Shown: positions 1-7,629 of the stretch, piece after piece
Layout of the letters: each line of letters begins with the position of its first letter
How positions within the stretch are numbered: the first letter of the stretch is position 1
The notes under the pieces: generated by a model
Told to the model about the DNA's origin: nothing
What the model saw: only the letters and a program-made list of their open reading frames with translations
The model's database searches: none
Assembly: GCA_965655625.1 (NCBI GenBank)
Contig: CBFHHA010000047.1
Span: 1-16,438 of the forward strand
Direction of reading: 5' to 3'
From: CAJJDF01 sp965655625
GTDB taxonomy: Bacteria; Bacteroidota; Bacteroidia; Flavobacteriales_D; CAJJDF01
Length of the DNA: 16,438 bases
Translations under genes and position numbers: made by a program

Positions 1-161
1 ACTCTTCCGGATCTATAATTAATGCATTAGGACAAACTGTAATTCAATTTAAGAATGAGAAGACGTTGGATGTCTCTCATTTAATAACCGGGAAATACAT
101 TTTAGTTATAAAAGGAGAAAATAATGAAGTTTTAAAAACAGAAAAGTTTAATAAGTTCTAA
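1..161 (+). CDS. C-terminal tail of a T9SS type A sorting-domain protein (5' truncated)
   Basis: The frame is open from base 3 to the TAA at 159-161 and gives about 52 residues. They read like the end of a T9SS type A sorting domain: a GQTV turn, then LDVSHLITGKYILVIKG, then a basic end LKTEKFNKF. In this family the C-terminal domain takes a substrate through the outer membrane by type IX secretion and is then removed or anchored. The passenger part lies outside the window, so what the protein does cannot be told. The tail matches the style of the sorting domain at 13944-14732, which supports a T9SS-bearing host. Confidence 0.75.
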   Translation, partial: SSGSIINALGQTVIQFKNEKTLDVSHLITGKYILVIKGENNEVLKTEKFNKF

Positions 162-232
162 AATATTTTTGTGTTGGAAAAGGAAAAGCTCAAAGTTATC
201 GTCTACATTGGTAGAATTAAAATCAACCAATC

Positions 233-574
233 ATGAAAAAAATATGGATCCTTACCCTTATTCTTACTTCGTTTTCTTTTGTTTCCTTTGGTCAAGCTTC
301 AAAGGCTGATCCACCAAAACTAACACAAATAGAAAAACAGGAGTTAAAAAAAGACAAAGAAGCCTTTAAAGCAACATTGACAAAAGAGCAAGTAGCTATA
401 CTTGCGGCAATCAAGAAGGCAAAGAAAGAAGCTAATTTAAAAGCTTTGCCAAAGAAGGAAAGAAAAGAAGCTGAAAAGAAATTTAAGGCTCAAAAGAAAG
501 CTGTGTACACACCTGCTCAGCTGGAAATGAAGAAAGCCATGAAACAAAAGAAGAAGGCGTTCAAAAATAATTAA
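233..574 (+). CDS. Small lysine-rich secreted protein, function unknown
   Basis: This 113-residue protein has a clear signal peptide: MKK, a hydrophobic stretch at about 4-19, and a likely cleavage near FGQ-A at residues 20-22. The mature part of about 92 residues holds 28 lysines, many in KK or KKK runs mixed with Glu and Ala, so it is probably helical and strongly basic. I do not recognise a domain. A possible -7 box TATTTTTG lies at 164-171 just after the previous stop, but no good -33 TTG is present. The stop codon is 3 bp from the stop of the opposing Dus gene. A periplasmic or outer-surface polyanion-binding role would be a guess. The signal peptide and the free-standing frame make it very likely a real gene. 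Confidence 0.75.
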   Translation: MKKIWILTLILTSFSFVSFGQASKADPPKLTQIEKQELKKDKEAFKATLTKEQVAILAAIKKAKKEANLKALPKKERKEAEKKFKAQKKAVYTPAQLEMKKAMKQKKKAFKNN

Positions 575-577
575 AAC

Positions 578-1537
578 TTATCCTCTCAACACTTCACTAA
601 AAATTTCGCGAACCGCTTGCTGGTATTGAATAGCGTTGTTGGTTTTTTTTATTTTTTTAAAGGTCTTCTGGGGATTTTCAAAGGACTGGGAAAAAAACTC
701 CCAAAATCCTCTCATTTTCATTTTAATGGGTGTAGGACCACTTAAATATTCATCATATTCAGTGTATATCCTATCGTGAAACTCTTTGAAAACTTGCCAT
801 CTATTTTCTGGATATTCCGTCACATCATTCTGAATCATTTGCGGAAGAAACGGATCAGCAATTAAACCTCTTCCTATCATAAAGTGATGGACAGATGGAA
901 ATCTTTCTTTTGCTTTTCTGAATGCCTCCACAGAGGTGATGTCGCCATTGTAGTATAACTTGTGTTTAGTGTGGTCCACTGCCTTTTGAAACCCATCCCA
1001 ATCCACCCCCCCTTTGTAGAGTTGTTTGCCAATTCGAGCATGGATGGCGATATTTTTTAGTGGAAATTCGTCCAGCATGGGCAAAGTATCCAATATTTCG
1101 GAAGCATTGTCGTAACCAAGCCTCATTTTCATCGATACCACAATGTCTGTTTCATTATGAACTCTTTCCAAGATATGACGAATTTGTTCAGTGTTTTTTA
1201 CCAATCCTGATCCCATTCCTTGTTTGGTTACCATCGGGTAAGGACAACCCAAATTCCAGTTTAGTTCCTTGTACCCAAATTGTTGAATGAACTGAACTAC
1301 AAATAGGAATTCATCAGCATCATTGGTCATTACCTGCGGAATAACTTCGAGCGTTTCATTGTTTTGAGGCAATATATCTCGTTCGTAAGCTCCCTTTATT
1401 ACTAACTTTCCATTCAATCGTATGTAGGGTGAATAAAAAGTATCTATACCTCCAAAGTAGTGGTGAAAAGCATTTCGAAACCTAAAATCGGTAAATCCTT
1501 GAAGAGGCGAGGAGAGAAGAGTAAGATTCTTTTTCAT
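578..1537 (-). CDS. tRNA-dihydrouridine synthase family protein
   Basis: This 319-residue flavoenzyme of the Dus family would reduce specific uridines in tRNA to dihydrouridine with FMN and NAD(P)H in the cytoplasm. The family start motif SPLQGFTD is at residues 10-17. NWNLGCPYP at 94-101 holds the expected catalytic Cys98. MKMRLG (136-141), HARIG (166-170), NGDI (197-200) and IGRGLIADP (221-229) are the phosphate- and FMN-binding parts of the TIM barrel. A helical tail from about 245 is typical of the tRNA-binding domain. Length is normal. The nearest subgroup by eye is DusC-like, but the target position cannot be assigned. It lies 40 bp downstream of rlmF on the same strand, so both RNA-modifying enzymes are probably co-transcribed. 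Confidence 0.92.
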   Translation of the reverse strand: MKKNLTLLSSPLQGFTDFRFRNAFHHYFGGIDTFYSPYIRLNGKLVIKGAYERDILPQNNETLEVIPQVMTNDADEFLFVVQFIQQFGYKELNWNLGCPYPMVTKQGMGSGLVKNTEQIRHILERVHNETDIVVSMKMRLGYDNASEILDTLPMLDEFPLKNIAIHARIGKQLYKGGVDWDGFQKAVDHTKHKLYYNGDITSVEAFRKAKERFPSVHHFMIGRGLIADPFLPQMIQNDVTEYPENRWQVFKEFHDRIYTEYDEYLSGPTPIKMKMRGFWEFFSQSFENPQKTFKKIKKTNNAIQYQQAVREIFSEVLRG

Positions 1538-1577
1538 GAATCATATGTTTGTTCTATAGAAAACATGGGAGTTGGGA

Positions 1578-2540
1578 TTATTTCGCTGGAGGTCCGAAAT
1601 TCCATTTTGCCTTTTTCCATTTGAGTTGTTCTTCGTAATCCAAAAATGTCCAAACCAATACTCGGCTCCATTTGTTTCCTTGTCCCATTGCTAGGGTCTT
1701 GTGATAAAATACTTTTTCTTCTTTCAATGTTTCTGTCAGCGCTTCCATGTGTTCTTTTTTGGAAACTAGGCTAGAGAAAAAGTAACATTTACCCGATACT
1801 GCTTTGCTCTCTCGAATCATTTTTTGGATAAAAGCTACCTCGCCACCTTCGGTCCACAATTCGTTGGGTTGTCCCCCAAAGTTCAATGTTTTGTCTTTGT
1901 TGGTGTAATGCGTTAGGTTTCTTATTTTTTTACGAGAAACTTTTCGAGCTTCTTGGGCCGACCCGTGAAAAGGTGGGTTACACAACGTAAGATCAATTCG
2001 GTCATCGGCTTCGATAACTCCTTGAAATATTAGAGAAGAATCCGATTGAAATCGTAATTCTACTTTTTCTTTGAGTTTTGGATTGTGATTCAATATGGCT
2101 TGAGCTGATTCTAGAGCAGTGGGGTCAACATCTACTCCAATAAAATCCCAGTCGTATTCCTTGCTCCCTATGATAGGATAAATACAGCTTGAACCCACGC
2201 CAATATCCAAACATTTAATTTTCGGAATGTTCCTATAATTATTCGCACTCAGAAGTTCTGCTATATGGTAAATATAATCTGCTCTTCCAGGAATGGGAGG
2301 GCAGAGGTAGTTTTTTGGGATGTCCCAATTTTGTATTTGATAGTGAAATGAGAGAAGAGCTTTGTTCAGCACTTTTACGGCTTCTGGGTCGTGAAAATTA
2401 ACCGTTTCAGAATCGTATTCATTCACAAATACATACTGTGTTAATTCGGGACATGCTTCTTGTAGTTTTTGAAGTTCATATCTTCCGTGAAACCTACTGG
2501 ATGGATGCAACCGTAATATTTCTTTTTTCTTTCCTGACAT
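1578..2540 (-). CDS. rlmF: 23S rRNA (adenine1618-N6)-methyltransferase RlmF
   Basis: This 320-residue SAM-dependent methyltransferase would place an N6-methyl group on A1618 of 23S rRNA. The N-terminal block (FVNEYDSETVNFHDPEAV at 38-55 and the NYLCPPIPGRADYIYH stretch near 77-92) is characteristic of the YbiN/RlmF family. The SAM motif LDIGVGSSCIYPIIG is at 111-125 and the acidic ribose-binding strand FIGVDVDP at 133-140. The catalytic N6-adenine motif NPPF is at 188-191 in LCNPPFHGS. Length fits the family. It starts at ATG 2540, 97 bp after the mutase stop on the same strand, with two palindromes in the gap. It could be read from the mutase promoter or from its own. Confidence 0.95.
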   Translation of the reverse strand: MSGKKKEILRLHPSSRFHGRYELQKLQEACPELTQYVFVNEYDSETVNFHDPEAVKVLNKALLSFHYQIQNWDIPKNYLCPPIPGRADYIYHIAELLSANNYRNIPKIKCLDIGVGSSCIYPIIGSKEYDWDFIGVDVDPTALESAQAILNHNPKLKEKVELRFQSDSSLIFQGVIEADDRIDLTLCNPPFHGSAQEARKVSRKKIRNLTHYTNKDKTLNFGGQPNELWTEGGEVAFIQKMIRESKAVSGKCYFFSSLVSKKEHMEALTETLKEEKVFYHKTLAMGQGNKWSRVLVWTFLDYEEQLKWKKAKWNFGPPAK

Positions 2541-2559
2541 AATTATGTGTGACTTTCGA

Positions 2560-2633
2560 TTGCTTCCAAAAGCAAGGGAGTGTTTCTACTAAATGGATCC
2601 ATCATTTCATGTATTTTCGTTCTGTACGAAAAT
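2560..2633. other. Two perfect palindromes in the mutase-rlmF gap
   Basis: ATTTTCGT (2613-2620) and ACGAAAAT (2626-2633) form an 8-bp stem around a 5-nt loop, starting 4 nt after the mutase stop on the minus strand. TTGCTT (2560-2565) and AAGCAA (2570-2575) form a second, 6-bp stem with a 4-nt loop just before rlmF. Neither is followed by a T tract on the minus strand, so they are not standard intrinsic terminators. RNA processing, attenuation or protein binding are all possible. Confidence 0.4.
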
Positions 2634-2637
2634 CGTT

Positions 2638-4776
2638 TTATTCTTTTTCTCTTGCGATAAGTTGAGTCAGAATGTCAATAGCTGCTGTGGCTATTTTGGT
2701 ACCTGGTCCAAATACTCCGACAACTCCTGAATCAAACAAGAAATCATAGTCTTGTTTTGGAATAACTCCTCCGGCAATCACAAGAATATCCTCTCTACCA
2801 AGAGCTTTTAGTTCTTCAATTACTTGAGGAACCAAAGTTTTGTGTCCTGCCGCCAAAGAAGAAACTCCCAAAATATGCACATCGTTCTCAGCGGCTTGTT
2901 TAGCTGCCTCTTTTGGCGTTTGAAATAGAGGGCCAATGTCCACATCAAACCCAATATCGGCAAATGAAGTGGAAATCACTTTAGCTCCTCTGTCGTGGCC
3001 GTCTTGTCCCATTTTGGCAATCATGATTCTTGGTCTTCTACCTTCAATATCAGCAAATTTATCTGCTAGTTCTTGGGCATTTTTAAAATCTTTGTCTTTC
3101 ATAGATTCTGAGGAATATACACCCGAAATAGTTCGGATAGTGGCTTTGTATCGTCCAAATGCTTCTTCCATCGCATCGGATATTTCGCCTAGGGTAGCTC
3201 TTGCACGGGCCGCTCTCACGGCAATTTCTAATAAGTTTCCTTCGCCAGATTTGGCTGCTGTGGTTATTTCTTCCAAAAGTCTGGCTACTTTTTTTGAGTC
3301 TCTTTTTGCTTTCAATTGAGTAAGCCTTTCTATTTGTTCCAGCCTTACTTTTGTGTTGTCTACGTCCAAAATATCCAAGTCACTTTCCTCGTCCGTTTGG
3401 TAAGCATTTACCCCAACAATCACATCTTTTCCACTGTCTATTTTAGCTTGTTTTCGAGCTGCAGACTCTTCAATTCTCATTTTTGGAACTCCTGTTTCAA
3501 TGGCTTTGGCCATTCCACCCAATTCTTCTACTTCTTGAATCAATTTCCAAGCTTTGTTAGCTATTTCCTTTGTTAAAGTTTCCACGTAATGCGATCCACC
3601 CCATGGATCTACTGCTTTGGTAATCTCTGTTTCCTCTTGAATGACGAGTTGGGTATTTCTTGCAATTTGTGCGGAAGCATCTGTAGGTAAAGCAATGGCT
3701 TCATCCAGGGCATTTGTATGCAAAGATTGAGTTCCTCCAAAGGCTGCTGCCATGGCTTCCACATAAGTTCTTGATACGTTGTTGTAAGGATCTTGTTCGG
3801 TAAGACTCCAGCCTGAGGTTTGGCAATGTGTCCTGAGTGCCATTGATTTTGGATTAGTAGGATTAAATTGTTTGATCAATTTTGCCCATAACATTCTGGC
3901 GGCTCTCATTTTGGCAATTTCCATAAAATGATTCATTCCAATTCCCCAGAAAAAAGAAAGTCTTGGAGCAAACTCATCAATTTTTAATCCCGCTTTTAGT
4001 CCTGTTCTTATGTATTCGAGACCATCGGCTAGGGTGTAAGCCAATTCAATGTCGGCTGTTCCTCCCGCTTCCTGTATGTGATAACCCGAAATAGAAATCG
4101 AATTGAATTTCGGCATGTTTTCCGAGGTGTACTCAAAAATATCCGAAATGATTCTCATGGATGGAAGTGGAGGGTAAATATAGGTGTTTCGTACCATGAA
4201 TTCCTTCAAGATATCATTTTGAATGGTACCTGAAAGCAGTTCTGGTTTCACTCCTTGTTCTTCGGCAGCCACAATATAAAAAGCCATAATTGGTATGACA
4301 GCTCCATTCATCGTCATCGAAACCGACATTTTATTCAAAGGAATTTGATCAAATAAGGTTTTCATATCCAGAACCGAATCAATGGCAACTCCTGCTTTTC
4401 CTACATCTCCTACAACTCTCTCGTGGTCACTGTCGTAACCTCTGTGAGTAGCTAAATCAAAGGCAACTGACAATCCTTTTTGTCCTGCAGCAAGGTTTCT
4501 TCTGTAAAAAGCATTGGATTCTTCGGCTGTACTAAAACCAGCATATTGTCTTATCGTCCAAGGTCTTATAGCATACATTGTAGAATATGGACCTCTTAAA
4601 TTTGGCGAAATTCCAGCCACAAAATCAAGGTGATTGAGTTTCTCCGAATCTTGTTTCGTGTAATGGGATTTAAGCTCAATCCCTTCATTTGTTTGCCACT
4701 TCTTAGTTGCGTCTTTTTTCGATTGAGAAAGTTTCTTGCTTTTTTGTAATGATAAGGTTGTAAAATCTGGTTTCAT
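2638..4776 (-). CDS. mutB: Methylmalonyl-CoA mutase, large (catalytic) subunit
   Basis: This 712-residue adenosylcobalamin enzyme interconverts methylmalonyl-CoA and succinyl-CoA, linking propionate, odd-chain fatty acid and branched amino acid breakdown to the TCA cycle. The substrate barrel fills most of residues 45-550, with RPWTIRQYAGFST (71-83), FMVRNTYIYPP (193-203) and SISGYH (228-233). Tyr78, Arg196 and His233 match, at a constant offset, the catalytic Tyr89, Arg207 and His244 of the Propionibacterium enzyme as I remember its numbering. The C-terminal B12 domain (about 580-709) has the base-off DxHxxG motif with His594, and a later GGVIP. Length is that of a full catalytic chain. No small subunit lies next to it. 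The start is the first ATG and faces the divergent GSCFA gene. Confidence 0.97.
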   Translation of the reverse strand: MKPDFTTLSLQKSKKLSQSKKDATKKWQTNEGIELKSHYTKQDSEKLNHLDFVAGISPNLRGPYSTMYAIRPWTIRQYAGFSTAEESNAFYRRNLAAGQKGLSVAFDLATHRGYDSDHERVVGDVGKAGVAIDSVLDMKTLFDQIPLNKMSVSMTMNGAVIPIMAFYIVAAEEQGVKPELLSGTIQNDILKEFMVRNTYIYPPLPSMRIISDIFEYTSENMPKFNSISISGYHIQEAGGTADIELAYTLADGLEYIRTGLKAGLKIDEFAPRLSFFWGIGMNHFMEIAKMRAARMLWAKLIKQFNPTNPKSMALRTHCQTSGWSLTEQDPYNNVSRTYVEAMAAAFGGTQSLHTNALDEAIALPTDASAQIARNTQLVIQEETEITKAVDPWGGSHYVETLTKEIANKAWKLIQEVEELGGMAKAIETGVPKMRIEESAARKQAKIDSGKDVIVGVNAYQTDEESDLDILDVDNTKVRLEQIERLTQLKAKRDSKKVARLLEEITTAAKSGEGNLLEIAVRAARARATLGEISDAMEEAFGRYKATIRTISGVYSSESMKDKDFKNAQELADKFADIEGRRPRIMIAKMGQDGHDRGAKVISTSFADIGFDVDIGPLFQTPKEAAKQAAENDVHILGVSSLAAGHKTLVPQVIEELKALGREDILVIAGGVIPKQDYDFLFDSGVVGVFGPGTKIATAAIDILTQLIAREKE

Positions 4777-4798
4777 GGTTGGTAAAAATAGAGAATTT

Positions 4799-4846
4799 AA
4801 TTGGTACGAATATAATTACTCCTTTATTTTTTCACTCTTACCAATT
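4799..4846. repeat. 8-bp inverted repeat in the mutB/GSCFA divergent region
   Basis: AATTGGTA (4799-4806) and TACCAATT (4839-4846) are exact inverted copies 32 bp apart. A third TTGGTA lies at 4779-4784, right before the mutase ATG. All sit in the 115-bp region between two divergent genes, where an operator would be expected. No regulator is encoded nearby, so this is only a candidate binding site. Confidence 0.35.
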
Positions 4847-4879
4847 CCGTAAAAAAATTATTTTCTTTTTATTTATAGT

Positions 4880-4887
4880 TAACTTTG
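4880..4887 (+). promoter_or_regulatory. Candidate -7 promoter box (TAACTTTG) for the GSCFA gene
   Basis: TAACTTTG fits the Bacteroidota -7 consensus TAnnTTTG exactly. It ends only 4 bp before the ATG at 4892, so transcription would begin at or next to the start codon, giving a leaderless mRNA. A clear -33 TTG is not seen at the right distance (the region is T-rich), which lowers confidence. Confidence 0.45.
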
Positions 4888-4891
4888 AAAC

Positions 4892-5842
4892 ATGAAACTA
4901 AGAACAGAAGTACAAATTCCTATTTCCCCATTTTCGATTTCGCATCAACACAAAATCATCAGTTTTGGTTCTTGTTTCTCGGAAAATATAGGAGAGAAAT
5001 TGCACACTCATAAGTTTGATATCTTCAACAATCCGTTTGGAATTCTGTTTAACCCGATTTCTGTTTGTTCGGCAATTTCAGAGTGTTTGGAAAATAAAAC
5101 CTACCAAGAGGATGAATTAAATCAACACAATGAGTTGTACTTTAGTTTTAATCACCACAGTAAATATGCTGGAAACAATAAAGCTGAGGTCGTTTCTCGG
5201 ATGAATTCGGCAATTCGAACTGGACAAGATTACCTCGCATCCTCCAAGGTTCTGATTATGACATTTGGAACTGCCTGGGTGCATCGAATCAAAGAAACAA
5301 ATGAAATCGCGGCAAATTGTTATAAATTGCCTGCCTCTCACTTTAAAAAAGAACTTCTTTCCGTTCAGGAAATTGTGGCTGAGGTTTCCAGTACATTGTC
5401 AAAATTGAAAAAAGCTAATCCCTCTATACAAATAATTGCCACCATTAGTCCAGTTCGGCATTGGAAAGATGGAGTAGTGGAGAACCAACAAAGTAAAGGA
5501 ACATTGCATTTGGCTTTGAAAGAATTAAATGAACAATTTGAGAATTTAGTTTACTTTCCTTCCTATGAAATCTTGCTAGATGAATTGAGAGATTATCGAT
5601 TTTATTCATCAGATATGCTGCATCCCTCCGAATTGGCAATCGATTACATTTGGGAGAAATTTGTCGATACGTTTTTTAACAAAGAAACAAAAGCATTGAA
5701 CAAGCGAATTTCTCAACTAAAAAAAGAGAAAAATCACAAACCTTTCAATCCAGAAAGCGATGAGTTTATTCAATTCTCACAGAAATTAACTGAAAAGGAA
5801 AATCAAATGTATAAAGACTTTCCCTACTTGATGAGGGATTGA
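4892..5842 (+). CDS. GSCFA domain-containing protein (SGNH-hydrolase-like)
   Basis: This 316-residue protein belongs to the GSCFA family, named for the motif present here as GSCFSEN (26-32). The family has an SGNH/GDSL-like esterase fold. Ser27 would be the nucleophile, FGTAWVH (125-131) and SPVRHWKDG (186-194) are conserved inner blocks, and SDMLHPSE (240-247) gives the Asp241/His244 pair typical of the last SGNH block. The C-terminal part, about 265-316, is charged and helical. No signal peptide is seen, so it is probably cytoplasmic. The substrate is unknown. The start matches where GSCFA proteins usually begin, about 25 residues before the motif. It is transcribed away from the mutase and seems to stand alone. 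Confidence 0.88.
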   Translation: MKLRTEVQIPISPFSISHQHKIISFGSCFSENIGEKLHTHKFDIFNNPFGILFNPISVCSAISECLENKTYQEDELNQHNELYFSFNHHSKYAGNNKAEVVSRMNSAIRTGQDYLASSKVLIMTFGTAWVHRIKETNEIAANCYKLPASHFKKELLSVQEIVAEVSSTLSKLKKANPSIQIIATISPVRHWKDGVVENQQSKGTLHLALKELNEQFENLVYFPSYEILLDELRDYRFYSSDMLHPSELAIDYIWEKFVDTFFNKETKALNKRISQLKKEKNHKPFNPESDEFIQFSQKLTEKENQMYKDFPYLMRD

Positions 5843-5895
5843 TTGAAGGGACCTTCTCGAGAATATTTCCTAAGACATTAATTTCCAAACTAAAT

Positions 5896-5925
5896 TTGTC
5901 ATTCTTTCGAAAGCAGGAATGACAA
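5896..5925. repeat. REP-like palindrome between convergent genes
   Basis: TTGTCATTC (5896-5904) and GAATGACAA (5917-5925) form a perfect 9-bp stem whose loop contains TTTCGAAA. No clear T tract follows on either strand, so terminator function is weak. The GTCATTC...GAATGAC shape with an inner CGAAAG resembles short extragenic palindromes that are dispersed in many bacterial genomes (from memory). It could also act as a two-way transcription barrier between the GSCFA gene and the TPR lipoprotein gene. Confidence 0.5.
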
Positions 5926-5942
5926 TAAAAATTGTTTCGTTT

Positions 5943-6785
5943 TTATTTCAAATACTTGCTTAACAATCCAGAAACTGATTCATCCTTCGCATTTTCTGTA
6001 ATTTTATTATATTCTGTTTCAGACAATTCTTCTTTCACTTTAGCCTCCACGGCCAACAAAGGTTTCTCATCGGGTGGTTCAGGAAACAAATTTTGCTCTT
6101 TGAATAATCTCCTTGTTACCACAGCCACTTCATGAGCTCCAGAATAATTACCTTTTTGTTCCAACAAGTAGGATAGAGCTATCAATCCATACGCATCTTC
6201 AGAAGTGGAATCTAGTTCTCTGCGCAAAGCATAATACTTAGCTATCAATCGTGCTGCTTCCTCAAAATCTCCTTTGGCTGTAGACACAAACGATTTATTA
6301 AAATGATCAATCATAAACATTCCCTTTGAGCCTGTTTCGGAACTGAGTTCCATGCTTTCGATATAGAATTTTTCTGCTCTATCTAAGTTTCCAACCAACC
6401 TCCACATTTCTGCATTTTGGTGGGCTCGGTACATCATCCATTTTTTGTTTCCCGATGTTTCCGCAAGTGACTTCAATCCTTCGCTCAATTCTGCCAATCT
6501 GTTCGTGTCCAAATCTCTTTGAGCGTTTCTGCACAGCGAAGTAAGTGCTCTACCTACGAGTGTGTCGTTCTTGGTTTCTTTCCCAATAGCCAATACTTTT
6601 TCTGCCAACTCCACCGATTCATTGTCTTTTCCTTCTTTAAAGAGTTGATAAGCTTCGGCAAGCATTTCTTTGGGAGCGAGCTCGAGGATTTTCTCCTCTG
6701 TTTGTATGACCTTAGGTTTTTCTTGGGAAGAGCCGCAACTTATTTGTAAGGTTGCAAGTAGTAAAAATGGAATTGATTTTTTCAT
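5943..6785 (-). CDS. TPR-like lipoprotein
   Basis: This 280-residue protein starts with a lipoprotein signal: MKKS, a hydrophobic core, and LQISC with the lipidated Cys17. After a short linker it is almost wholly alpha-helical. Repeating helix pairs with TPR character are seen near 42-70 (AEAYQLFKEGKDNESVELAEKV starts this part), 120-150, 160-192 and 199-230. Such proteins usually act as scaffolds on the periplasmic side of a membrane. No enzyme motif is seen and no partner is encoded next to it. A poor promoter candidate, TAACTTCG, lies about 65 bp upstream on the minus strand. It converges with the GSCFA gene across a REP-like palindrome. The specific role is unknown. Confidence 0.8.
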   Translation of the reverse strand: MKKSIPFLLLATLQISCGSSQEKPKVIQTEEKILELAPKEMLAEAYQLFKEGKDNESVELAEKVLAIGKETKNDTLVGRALTSLCRNAQRDLDTNRLAELSEGLKSLAETSGNKKWMMYRAHQNAEMWRLVGNLDRAEKFYIESMELSSETGSKGMFMIDHFNKSFVSTAKGDFEEAARLIAKYYALRRELDSTSEDAYGLIALSYLLEQKGNYSGAHEVAVVTRRLFKEQNLFPEPPDEKPLLAVEAKVKEELSETEYNKITENAKDESVSGLLSKYLK

Positions 6786-7190
6786 AGCTTTTATTCATTT
6801 GCTGGTGTTCCTTTTTACACAGAAACCACCTCATTCATTCGTTTGTGACGAAGTTATACAAAAAATCAAATTTCCATCAATTTGTTTGGTTCAAAAGCGG
6901 TATTTCAAGCCCAAGAAAATTTGATTTTCATAAATCACACAAGGTCGGTTGGCAGATTTATTTTAAACTTTCGCTCTGCAGGGTTATTGGTCGGAACGGT
7001 TTGAATATGGGTAGTAAGGGAGTAAAAAGGACTGAACTTTCGGTTAAGCAGTTAGCCAAATCTTTGATTTGGATTTTACCTTAATTTTTTTCTAAAAGCC
7101 ATATCAAAGATTTGGCGGACTTTATTCAATGCTCTGAATTTTCAATTTACTTCAAAATCCCCTATTACTTATACATTTTGTTATGGGCTT
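6786..7190. other. 405-bp gene-free region, possible dispersed repeat
   Basis: This stretch lies between the TPR lipoprotein start and the end of the DUF1573 gene. Plus-strand open frames across it (for example 6845-7084) have no start context or protein-like pattern and are judged spurious. It holds the double palindrome at 7055-7116 and ends with the motif ACATTTTGTTATGGGC at 7173-7188. The part from about 6979 to 7188 has the look of a repeat unit found between genes in other Bacteroidota, but that is memory and not checked. The promoter of the TPR lipoprotein gene should lie at the left end. Confidence 0.4.
7055..7116. repeat. Duplicated palindrome with 14-bp perfect inverted arms
   Basis: GCCAAATCTTTGAT (7055-7068) and ATCAAAGATTTGGC (7103-7116) are exact inverted copies with a 34-nt spacer. 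Each arm lies in its own small palindrome: CCAAATC-TTT-GATTTGG at 7056-7072 (perfect 7-bp stem) and GCCATATC-AAA-GATTTGGC at 7098-7116 (one mismatch). The long-range stem and the local stems exclude each other. A seven-T run lies at 7085-7091 on the plus strand. No gene follows on the plus strand. Confidence 0.6.
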
Positions 7191-7628
7191 TTAGTTTTTA
7201 TTCATTTTAGCAATAACGCGAAGTGATATAATTGAATCTTTAAAATTTCCAAATATTTTCACAGTACTCTGTTGAACGCCATCATTTTCTATGGAGCTCC
7301 TATTAGGTGTAAATCTTAATATAATTTCATTTTTTTCATTAGGTAAAATTGTATCTTTAGGATAAGACGTTATTGTACAACCGCAACTAGAAATTGCTTT
7401 TGAAATCAATAGGGTATTTTCGCCTATATTTTCAAAAGGGAAACTGATTGAAGTGTCTTTCAAAGTTGTTAATTCTATAATTTTAGTTTTGCTTGTAAAG
7501 TTTATTTTTGTTGGAACTAACTGTAAAATTGAGTTTGAAGGGATTTTAATAAATGAAACTTTTTTATTGTTTGATGATTCACACATTGTAAATAAGCATA
7601 ATAGTGGAATTAATAAAGTTGCTTTCAT
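7191..7628 (-). CDS. DUF1573-family putative lipoprotein
   Basis: This 145-residue protein has an export signal ending in LFTMC, so Cys16 may be lipidated, though Met before the Cys is not a classic lipobox. The DUF1573 core is recognisable: FPFENIGENTLLISKAISSCGCTITSYP at about 63-90, followed by the PNEKNEIILRFTP strand. The CGC pair is the family hallmark. The domain is a short beta-sandwich of unknown function in exported Bacteroidota proteins. It starts 1 nt after the stop of the DUF4221-like gene, so the two are surely in one operon and probably translationally coupled. It is the last gene of an AT-rich minus-strand cassette. A short C-terminus (AKMNKN) ends the protein right after the domain. 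Confidence 0.8.
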   Translation of the reverse strand: MKATLLIPLLCLFTMCESSNNKKVSFIKIPSNSILQLVPTKINFTSKTKIIELTTLKDTSISFPFENIGENTLLISKAISSCGCTITSYPKDTILPNEKNEIILRFTPNRSSIENDGVQQSTVKIFGNFKDSIISLRVIAKMNKN

Positions 7629-7629
7629 T

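Noticed and set aside
5117..5341. Minus-strand frames inside the GSCFA gene (also 5445-5639)
   Set aside because: They are shadows of a well-supported coding sequence and have no protein-like features.
6845..7084. 79-codon plus-strand frame in the gene-free region
   Set aside because: It has no start context or domain, overlaps the palindrome at 7055-7072 and conflicts with the repeat reading of the region.
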